From Sergeia podlipaevii (Eukaryota > Euglenozoa > Kinetoplastea > Trypanosomatida > Trypanosomatidae), in assembly GCA_030849805.1 (NCBI GenBank), contig JASANZ010002272.1, positions 1 through 64,000 on the forward strand: 64,000 nucleotides of DNA, read 5' to 3'. Shown piece after piece: positions 29,001 through 35,171 of the stretch; position 1 is the first letter of the stretch, and each line of letters begins with the position of its first letter. Position numbers and translations under genes: made by a program. The notes under the pieces were generated by a model. That model was not told the DNA's origin. It searched no databases and saw only the letters and a program-made list of their open reading frames with translations.

Positions 29001-29679
29001 GACTCAGCATGAGCGGCAGCAGGAACAGCAGAAGCAGCGGCGCTTGCACGAAGCACGGAAGAAGAAAGCAGCCAAGGCAGCGGCGGAAGCAGAGGAGGCA
29101 GCGAGGATGGCTGCAGCGGCGCCAAAGGCATCTATGCCACACTTTCGCTTCCGCAAGCCAGCGGCACGGGCGGAGGGCGGAGGTGCTTCCGCACAGGCTG
29201 AAGGCGCCACCACTGCGGTCTCTTCACGACTACTTGCAATGTTCAATGGTGACTTCAAGGAGGCCGATATGGCCTTCACCAACATTGCTCGTGAGCCATG
29301 CCCGCTTCTGGAGACTGGGAGCAAACCTTCCAAAAAGCAGCAGGCAGATAGCGTCCGTTCTCAGGCGGCATGCGCAATTGCAGCTGGGTCGGCCTCAGTG
29401 TGGCCCACTGCTGGTCCACCAAGTAGTCGTTGGTTCCACGATGTACCAAGTCATGAGCCTCTTCCTGGCACAACTCAGAACAAGAACGCCAGGATCGCGT
29501 TACCCACTTTCGCACCCAATACATCTCTCTTGATGACTCGCAGTGGGAACGCCTACGCGCAGACGCTTGACCGACAAGCAAAATTCTTCAGTCAAACTGC
29601 CTCGCCCCCCAAGGGTTTGGCTACCTCGCTGGAGAACTTAGGGAAGGTGGATATTCCCAAGCGTCACGCGCTTGTGTGA
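26059..29679 (+). CDS. Protein with cyclic-nucleotide-binding-like domains
   Basis: 1206 residues from ATG 26059. After a Ser/Pro-rich leader, a basic helical segment (about 205-260) leads into a cyclic-nucleotide-binding-like beta-roll (about 295-420, containing SQFCIYFLVGGKCEYRR). A second follows at about 440-570 (GEVLFEQGDAPGDVYCLLEG). A third seems to start near 580 (LRELSESSLQTLAQ, then DPGQHIKEIFIVTVGSV). It breaks off into ~180 residues of Gly/Pro-rich sequence and resumes near 805 (LGGGWEGLLTDKWHYGW, then TVEAWAIPTLKV). The phosphate-binding cassette (FGE-x-A-L and RxA) is not recognisable in the first two, so ligand binding is uncertain. The C-terminal third is Gln/Ala/Lys-rich with a charged helix (about 990-1020). 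It recalls multi-CNB kinetoplastid proteins of unknown ligand. Confidence 0.75.
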   Translation: MPATGGSKQDKTEPVGSPRERSGSTQLSHSVLSTRRGTALPLCMTKDQHERAITAAVDLNNNMYSPSSRKRRTITNVISVSNEIPDHVDRAIQMFMTYPVMKVTGTAFENSLKLTRRPSVVPTRLALSPGRAASPFAEEESCPLESSQHSPVLSANGSFSGLESTTIIRGALEESLGSDKNPMSPRFRSVTGGDMVKIANAIKRAAMWKTVIVATLAHKAMVERFRVMRLRTVLKKHLLPTLLKRREETGSIVNAELCKARREAAAGQSKKQSESQDPHGTYLKENNQFFRSLGSAVLLQSFAESMRRLRYTMGEVIVHTEEPSQFCIYFLVGGKCEYRREMVRGDGSTHIMTDVLVAGDWFGGIFSTNAVFDGNYRALSHCIVWSLSSADFERIFIPFADEAMTATYTEALRAHCLGWLRSHFKLPSCLSRVPIYRHIERPLLHYMADFTPVVKIRGEVLFEQGDAPGDVYCLLEGMVKRSVRGCDGTYTAGTSSTLSPNEFSAFAMNGRFLLLGEEPHILPGVQRYRCMVHSRTAFLFRISGERFVSALLDSPTYLVQLREKLTQHYRSQMRLDPACLGFTPLLRELSESSLQTLAQAAEQRVIGRSLPMCDPGQHIKEIFIVTVGSVRDPRTFGRAPTNRLPTPPPTVDFEEEDGDGGESGVASGSGAGAARKLGEKKATAVPNTNRNGRGGGRNGGGKFGGPNLPVRSPTKHRRRPVAPPTLHEDEPSKWTWSISDGPGGAAVGFASHSSLGRVPTTKSTGAGSGSGALASYAHVSPDEQSDLNPALPAQPSKRFLFTLGGGWEGLLTDKWHYGWETTTTVEAWAIPTLKVRTEFNNCPRSTQLAILNTARQLQKLELDLPNILVAKLPPMSVYLPPDNRQQVSTVFGDGGGKTAAANSPHAKQRKSRVPSGKGMCAFDMEQSVSQQHLGRRFISGGDEISDDQGDVFSSMFKPHGSLSSRSRPAAHVKPSRPPQQPTQHERQQEQQKQRRLHEARKKKAAKAAAEAEEAARMAAAAPKASMPHFRFRKPAARAEGGGASAQAEGATTAVSSRLLAMFNGDFKEADMAFTNIAREPCPLLETGSKPSKKQQADSVRSQAACAIAAGSASVWPTAGPPSSRWFHDVPSHEPLPGTTQNKNARIALPTFAPNTSLLMTRSGNAYAQTLDRQAKFFSQTASPPKGLATSLENLGKVDIPKRHALV

Positions 29680-30100
29680 CAGCGGTAGTCTAGCAGAATA
29701 TTCCTCTGACTGTGCTATCGGTTCGTGGCCTGCGTCATCTTTGCTTTTTTTTTTCCACCTTTCTTCTTTATTGCCGTGAGCTGAAAAGGGGGCGGAGGTG
29801 AATATATGTTTAGATGTTTTAGATAAATGGTATGTGAGAAGATAGTTGAAGGCGAACCTACTCGATTTGTTTGGCCCTTTTTTGTTTGTTTGCTTGTTGG
29901 TTTGTTGTCGATGTAATATGGGAGGTGCAGTTGTTACACTTATATATATCTGTTCAGATGTTGCTGCTATTTTTCTTGTGGTTATTTTGAATATAGTGAC
30001 ACCTATGTACATGGCTTCGTTTTGACTGTGTTGGTTTGCCTTTCAAAAAAAAAAAAAACTAGTGCTCTAAAAAAAAAATGCCTTCTGTACATATACTGTG

Positions 30101-30195
30101 ATGGTCACGCGCCATATGTCACAGAAGAAATTTGTTATCTTAGTCGAGGGGTAAAACTCAAAGGTGTGCCGTTGTGCTCGAATAGGTGTGACCAT
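30101..30195 (+). ncRNA. Candidate structured RNA segment (unassigned)
   Basis: The arms 30101-30110 and 30186-30195 pair over ten positions (nine Watson-Crick and one G-U). Inside, 30144-30148 pairs with 30177-30181. The patch stands out from the T-rich spacer. It has no recognisable tRNA, snoRNA-box or snRNA signature, so it may be only a 3' UTR element or chance. Confidence 0.25.
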
Positions 30196-30462
30196 TAGCA
30201 GAAGAGCCACTAAGATATCCCACAACCACAGCAAAATGCCTTTTTTTTTTTTGAAACATTGTATTCATAAATACTTCTTATATCCATTTTTTTAAAATTA
30301 TTATTATCTATTTTTGTTCACGGCGACTTTCTCCTAGCTCTAAGCAGCACACGCAAACTCACAATTAGCAGAGCCTGGTGTCTTTTTTTTTGTATTCATT
30401 ATATTTCTTGTTTTCTTCTTGTTATACAAGAAACGAAATAGAGCGTACGCAAACAACAACAA

Positions 30463-30465
<3 letters not shown>

Positions 30466-30498
<33 letters not shown>
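30466..30498. repeat. (CA)n microsatellite
   Basis: CA run following a short CAA repeat, upstream of the gene at 30790. Confidence 0.9.
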
Positions 30499-30678
30499 AA
30501 TTATCGTCATACGTTTAGTCTATCCTTTCCTTCTTTCTTTCTGTGCAAGGCACCAAAAAGCGTCATTTCTTAGGGTGTTTTAGCGGAGAATTCTTTGGCC
30601 TTTCTCTCTAGGTATCCATTATTGCATTGTGTGTCTAAGAGCTCTACACGCACAAAGGCTTTTAGATAACGATTGTAA

Positions 30679-30696
30679 TTTTTTTTTTTTACATAG
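30679..30696 (+). promoter_or_regulatory. Predicted trans-splice acceptor for the gene at 30790
   Basis: A T12 tract is followed by ACATAG, AG at 30695-30696. Confidence 0.6.
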
Positions 30697-30789
30697 AAGA
30701 AGAGTACGCTAGTCGGCTATATCTGTTGTGAGAGAGAGAGAGTGGGGGAAAAACTTCGCGTATTTGGTTGCTTTAGCTTTTCCTCAGAC

Positions 30790-32697
30790 ATGGCTGAGAA
30801 GAACTGGTCTCTAGCAGAGAATGGGGCTCAGATTGCTGAGGTGTCGCATGAGGCGACACATGTGGCAAGCAGCGCTGCCAACCTACTCATTTCTCGTGAA
30901 GATTTTTTATGGATCACCGGAGACGCCCCACAGCACGTGACGTTTCGGCTGAATCCGTCTCACCCTCCATTGCTATATGCAGGATGGCACGTGTGGCATG
31001 ACTACCTCACGAACCCAAAGACCGTTGAGATTGCGTCGGGTTCCTCTGCGGAGCTCATGGTCGGGATTGTAGTCTGCCAGGCGCTACCGGGTGCGGGTAC
31101 ACAGGTGTGGAAGTTGCCCCAACCTATTCCATCGGAACACACCTATGTGCGCTTTAAGGTGCTAGAAACATTTGGACCTGGCCCGACATACATGAACAAT
31201 GCTGTGTTGCTCGCAAACGACCCTGGCCCGCGCTATCGTACTGAATCTGCCACCACCAGCCCGGCGGTGGCAACAGCGTCACTACCAATGAACCCCATGT
31301 CCTCCACGCCGTCTGTTACTGCTTCTGCAGGGTCGCCCCCGCTCTTTCGGAAGGAGCCCTATACATCGTTGAATCCTTCCATACGGCCTGGCAGAGCTAG
31401 CGTAGCGACTACGGGGGCTTCGCGTGCTGTTCCTTTTGCTGCTTCAGTCACTGCACCCTTTGCAGCGTCAACGTTTGACAGTGCGTATCTGCAGCCGCAG
31501 CAGCAACAACAACAACAACAACACGCACCACAGGAGGGCTTCGTGTCACCAAACACGTATCGCAGCGCAAACAATGGGCGTATGAGTAAGTTACTCCGTG
31601 AGCTTGATGAGGATATCCGCCTGCTCAAGCCAATCAAGTCTGTGAGCCCATCGAAGAACATGCTTGTGTATGTGCCGCAGGACGCTCCCTTCCTGCCTTC
31701 GTATCGCGATGAGGAGGAGGAGGAAGACGCAGATACTGATGATTCCTCGCAGTCAAACAAAGGGGAAAGGAGAAGGTCTCGGCGTAGGCACGGCTCCTCG
31801 CGCCACAGAAGCAAAGGACACAGATCCTCTTCCTCTTCACCACAACAGATGCGAATTGAGTATATCCCACCTCCGCCGCCGCAGCAGGTATCACAGGCAT
31901 TCCAGGAACGCCTTGCTATGCTTGAGCAAGCAGTCGCTTCTCTTACGCAGACGGTCCAGCACCAACGCGAGGATCTCACGATGATCAAACGCCTGCTGCT
32001 GCAGCAGGCGACTGAGCGACGCAGAGAAGCGGAGCGCCGGCTACAGCGCGAGATGGCAGCCCCACCACCTGCTGCCCCTCCACTTGTCCCTTCTTCAACT
32101 GCTCTCGCTGCTGCAGGCGGTAGGGTGGCAGATGGCGCTCATCGGCTTCTACACCGCGAAATTTCTGTCGATTTTCCAGAGGATGCACTGCGCGCTTTTG
32201 TAGAGTCTATCATGACGGAGAAGCTGCACAAGCTAGCCAAGCGCTCAGAGGCGAAGACCCTCACACGGCTGGATGCGTATCTTCAGGATGTGGTGCGCGG
32301 CATCAGTGACACCGTGGATGACCGCGTACGGGAGCAGATCGCGAATTGCTCACAAACTCCCGAGTTTCCTTCCCGTGTGCCTGCTACTGGTAGTACTTGT
32401 GATATGCCTTCGGTTTCAGGTGCGGGTGCTGGAACCGCTGGAGCTGTGGCCTCTTCGCTGCGCACTCCGCCACGTGGGTATGGACTCAGAAGCTCACACC
32501 ACCACAACGCACACATCAACGTGAGTAACGCGAGCATGTCTGCCACTGGCGCTTCGCGTCCTGGGACGATGCTCCACTCCCAGAACTTGTGGTCCCAGCA
32601 GCAGCAACAGTCTCCGGGTAGCTTTCAGTATTCCCCTGCTCAATCGCCACATAGGTATAGCGTACCTATTTCTATTGTGAAAGATAGTCTGCACTAA
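30790..32697 (+). CDS. Coiled-coil protein with possible galactose-binding-like N-terminal domain
   Basis: The open frame starts upstream at a GTG (30742), but the first ATG is at 30790, giving 635 residues. Residues about 30-150 look like one beta-rich domain: FLWITGDAPQHVTFRLN, then DYLTNPKTVEIASG, then GTQVWKLPQPIPSEHTYVRF, then FGPGPTYMNNAVLL. The 'Y-V-R-F ... F-G ... T-Y-M-N' ending resembles the discoidin/galactose-binding-like fold used by APC10, IFT25 and CEP104-type proteins; I infer the fold only. A Gln run (about 238-247), an acidic patch, an Arg/Ser-rich basic stretch (RRRSRRRHGSSRHRSK) and a Pro run follow. A coiled coil covers about 385-435 (FQERLAMLEQAVASL, then RREAERRLQREM). 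The C-terminus is Ser/Gln-rich. A cytoskeletal or basal-body role would fit but is not shown. Confidence 0.7.
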   Translation: MAEKNWSLAENGAQIAEVSHEATHVASSAANLLISREDFLWITGDAPQHVTFRLNPSHPPLLYAGWHVWHDYLTNPKTVEIASGSSAELMVGIVVCQALPGAGTQVWKLPQPIPSEHTYVRFKVLETFGPGPTYMNNAVLLANDPGPRYRTESATTSPAVATASLPMNPMSSTPSVTASAGSPPLFRKEPYTSLNPSIRPGRASVATTGASRAVPFAASVTAPFAASTFDSAYLQPQQQQQQQQHAPQEGFVSPNTYRSANNGRMSKLLRELDEDIRLLKPIKSVSPSKNMLVYVPQDAPFLPSYRDEEEEEDADTDDSSQSNKGERRRSRRRHGSSRHRSKGHRSSSSSPQQMRIEYIPPPPPQQVSQAFQERLAMLEQAVASLTQTVQHQREDLTMIKRLLLQQATERRREAERRLQREMAAPPPAAPPLVPSSTALAAAGGRVADGAHRLLHREISVDFPEDALRAFVESIMTEKLHKLAKRSEAKTLTRLDAYLQDVVRGISDTVDDRVREQIANCSQTPEFPSRVPATGSTCDMPSVSGAGAGTAGAVASSLRTPPRGYGLRSSHHHNAHINVSNASMSATGASRPGTMLHSQNLWSQQQQQSPGSFQYSPAQSPHRYSVPISIVKDSLH

Positions 32698-33198
32698 TTT
32701 GTTTGAAGGAGTTTCCTCTTGCCCTTTTTCCCTCGTTTGTTTGTTTGTTTAGATTAACTTTGTAAATGAATGTTGAGCATGAAAGCGCGCTTGTCTTGGC
32801 GGTGGTTCATCTTAGAATGCATGCACGTATACACAAACACACATGCGCGCACTTATACACATTTACGCGCGCGTGTGTGTGTGTGTGTAAGTGAGAGGCG
32901 GCTTTTATTTAGTTATTCTCTTTAGGCTGACCTACGAACTTTCTCTTTCTTTGTTTGTTTTGTCCTGTGTACTATTTATGACTGTGTCGATAAACAATTT
33001 TTGATATATGAATATATATATAGCATGTCATTATGGAGCGTTCCTTGTTGAGTGTGTGTGTGCGTGTATATACGGTATTATAAAACTAGCGTATGATGGT
33101 TACTCTCCGCCGCCGCCTCTTTTCTTCTTTTTTTTTTTTTTTGCGATTCTTCGGCTCTTACCGAAGCTTCTGTATCTGTACTTCTACTGTTCTGTATA

Positions 33199-33245
33199 AA
33201 TGACTGTAATAACACACGGTGCCTAGTTGCCCGTGTGCCGTCATT
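33199..33245 (+). ncRNA. Candidate stem-loop RNA
   Basis: The outer stem AATGAC/GTCATT and inner stem CACACGG/CCGTGTG (13 perfect pairs in all) flank an 11-nt loop and an asymmetric internal loop. The shape recalls a single-hairpin H/ACA-type RNA, but no AGA box follows at the expected distance. It could equally be a 3' UTR element. Confidence 0.3.
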
Positions 33246-33605
33246 CATAAAATACGCGAAGGCACGCTCTCCACTTAGTGTTTTATGTTCTCTCTCTCTC
33301 TTTTCTTGTTTTGGAATGGTTATTGCCTTATATATATATTTTTTTCTGTTTTTCTTTTCTCCTTTCTTCCTCTCTTTTCTGCTTTTTTTTGTTCTATGCG
33401 TACAGCATTGGTAGACTTTTTTTTTTCTTTTCTTTACAAGTCGGCAGTTGCACAAAGTTCTTTTCGTTTTTGCTACCATCCACCCACAGTGAGAAGAGAA
33501 ACGGGTACAGATCGTTTTTAAAGCCTTGTGTATCTGTGACACGCAGCAGCGCATTTTTCTTTTCTTTTCTTTTATTTACTTATCTATTTTTTTGTAGGTG
33601 AATAC

Positions 33606-33620
33606 GTTTTTTTTTTTTAG
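33606..33620 (+). promoter_or_regulatory. Predicted trans-splice acceptor for the gene at 33761
   Basis: Uninterrupted T tract ending in TAG, with AG at 33619-33620. Confidence 0.55.
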
Positions 33621-33760
33621 GGATTTAATTTACAGCTATTTCATTTGCTAACATATTTTTTTATTCTTCAAATTGTGCGCATAAGGGGGGGGGGAAGATA
33701 GCACCTGAGAAGGAGAAAAATAAAAAAAAGGTATATAGAGGAAAATTTAGAGAAGTAGGT

Positions 33761-34225
33761 ATGCAAGCACGTAGGAGTAGCATGATGAGCCGCGTGGCTC
33801 GCCGGTACGGTCGCGTGCCCGGTGAGAACGGTGATTCCGCAGCCCCGGCATTCTACCCAGTGGCCATTAACCCTGGCTGGTGGGGCCAGCCTTTTGCCAA
33901 AGTAAAGGATGGCGGGAGCCAATTTCTCTTCTTTTTTGGTGTAATATTCCCTATTGCCTACTACTGGACCTTTGACGTGTCCTTTGGCCAACGCACGCGT
34001 ATTGCGACCATAGGCAAGCGCGCTCTTGCCTCGAACTTTTTCTTTAGGCAGCTAGATCTGGATGATCCTGATCACGCTATCAAATACGAAAAGTTGCAGG
34101 AGGAGCGTGCCGCGAACAAGCTTGAGGTGCGGTGGGGTGGCACTAACTTTTTGGCAAGTTATCTTTGGGAGCCCAACGACCCAGAGCCAGATATTCGCCG
34201 CAAGGAGCCTCCTGCGCATCACTAG
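33761..34225 (+). CDS. Small single-span membrane protein, possibly mitochondrial
   Basis: 154 residues from ATG 33761. An internal ATG at 33782 or 33785 could also serve. The N-terminus is basic (RRSSMMSRVARRYGR), as in a mitochondrial presequence. One hydrophobic segment (FLFFFGVIFPIAYYWTF, about 55-71) follows a Trp/Pro-rich stretch (NPGWWGQPF). The soluble C-terminal half is charged and ends NDPEPDIRRKEPPAHH. The layout is that of small accessory subunits of respiratory complexes or ATP synthase in trypanosomatids, but I do not recognise the family and this is only a suggestion. Codon use matches neighbouring genes, so it is likely a real gene. Confidence 0.7.
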   Translation: MQARRSSMMSRVARRYGRVPGENGDSAAPAFYPVAINPGWWGQPFAKVKDGGSQFLFFFGVIFPIAYYWTFDVSFGQRTRIATIGKRALASNFFFRQLDLDDPDHAIKYEKLQEERAANKLEVRWGGTNFLASYLWEPNDPEPDIRRKEPPAHH

Positions 34226-34412
34226 TATCAACAGATGTGTTTTTTTTCGTTTTGCTACTCTTCTTTTTTTTTGGTGGTAGCGCGCAAAGGGGGAGAGGGA
34301 AGGTTGTGAATGTCGGAGAGAGTATATATATATATATATTTTTAATGTTCATAAGGGATCATAGTTGGTCACAACATAATATGTGACGCATGAGGAGAAA
34401 AAGAAAAGTGTA

Positions 34413-34440
34413 CTCCTTTTTTTTCTCTTTTCACTTGTAG
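34413..34440 (+). promoter_or_regulatory. Predicted trans-splice acceptor for the mini-gene
   Basis: A pyrimidine tract (CTCCTTTTTTTTCTCTTTTC) is followed by ACTTGTAG, AG at 34439-34440, 18 nt before the ATG at 34458. This supports a separate transcript here. Confidence 0.55.
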
Positions 34441-34457
34441 TAGTTCTAGTGCATGTT

Positions 34458-34647
34458 ATGCTTTTCTTCAGTTTCACGCTACTTGCGTTGGGTGCCTGCA
34501 TCTTTTCCATCGGGGTATATAAGGTGTCATCGTCTCACAAACAGCAGCTTCAGCAAAGATGAAGCTCATTCATTCGAGTATGGCACGGACTCCAGTATTC
34601 CCCGCAACGGCAGCACAATGCTGCGGGAGATAAGCGACGAAAAATAG
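34458..34647 (+). pseudogene. Possible mini-gene broken by a one-base shift (small TM protein)
   Basis: From the ATG at 34458 the frame reads 34 codons with a hydrophobic segment (FFSFTLLALGACIFSIGVY) followed by SSSHKQQLQQR, then TGA. The +1 frame continues with coding-like codons (DEAHSFEYGTDSSIPRNG, then LREISDEK) to TAG at 34645-34647. Skipping one A of the AAA near 34557 would join both parts into about 62 residues with an N-terminal membrane anchor. A good splice acceptor precedes it. It may be an assembly indel in a real gene, a true pseudogene, or chance. The alternative frame from the ATG at 34453 gives an uninterrupted 64-residue reading without the membrane segment. Confidence 0.4.
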
Positions 34648-35171
34648 AAGTGGTAGAAGGAGACGGAGAGAGAGAAAGAAAAACGGCGCATCTCGTTTTA
34701 GTTTTGTTTATCGAGTGTCACACTGATTTATGCGCTGTTTATTTAGCATATACCCAAAGAAAGATAGAATGAATATGCTTCACCACGAGAAAAAAGAGTA
34801 ATACTTAAAAATTGACTGTTTTTATCATCTTTGCGTTTGTGTTTTATAGCAAATGTTTAAAAATCAAGTTATCTTTTCATTTCCCATTGTGCCTTATTCC
34901 ATTGCACACTTTTTTTTTTTGTGAATTTATATACTTAGGAAGCGCACAGAGCGGAGATCTCACAAGTAGCTGAAATATCTCATTTTTTTTATATTTTTTT
35001 TTGTACTGTAGTGCGAGAGCATTCTGTGAGAACATTTCTCTGTTTCATCCCCCCCCCTTTTTTTACATACCCAGCATACACATACTTTATCCTGTTTTTT
35101 CTTTCTTCATATTTCTTTTAAAGCATATATTTTGCTGCTACCGCTACTCGAGCAGAGTGCGCGACAGCGCA
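34648..35171. other. Spacer before the polyprenol-reductase-like gene
   Basis: T-rich spacer. The open frame of the next gene extends back to a TTG at 35001, but that stretch reads poly-T/C. The acceptor TACTGTAG is at 35004-35011. Confidence 0.65.
34982..35011 (+). promoter_or_regulatory. Predicted trans-splice acceptor for the polyprenol-reductase-like gene
   Basis: Long T tracts lead to GTACTGTAG with AG at 35010-35011. It cuts off the TTG-initiated extension and leaves the ATG at 35172. Confidence 0.55.

Larger units (their letters stand above)
29680..30789. other. 1.1-kb spacer with a possible structured RNA segment
   Basis: Mostly T-rich, but a 140-nt patch near 30096-30240 is of normal complexity and can form nested stems. 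There is also a (CA)n run at 30466-30498. The acceptor for the next gene is ACATAG at 30691-30696. Confidence 0.55.
32698..33760. other. 1.06-kb spacer with a strong hairpin
   Basis: T-rich spacer with a (GT)n run near 32872-32888 and a stable stem-loop at 33199-33245. The nearest acceptor for the gene at 33761 is the T-run plus AG at 33619-33620. Frames inside are low-complexity. Confidence 0.6.

Noticed and set aside
3400..30498. CA, TA and TCTA repeats as possible CRISPR or satellite arrays
   Set aside because: They are simple microsatellites without spacers or longer units, common in trypanosomatid spacers.
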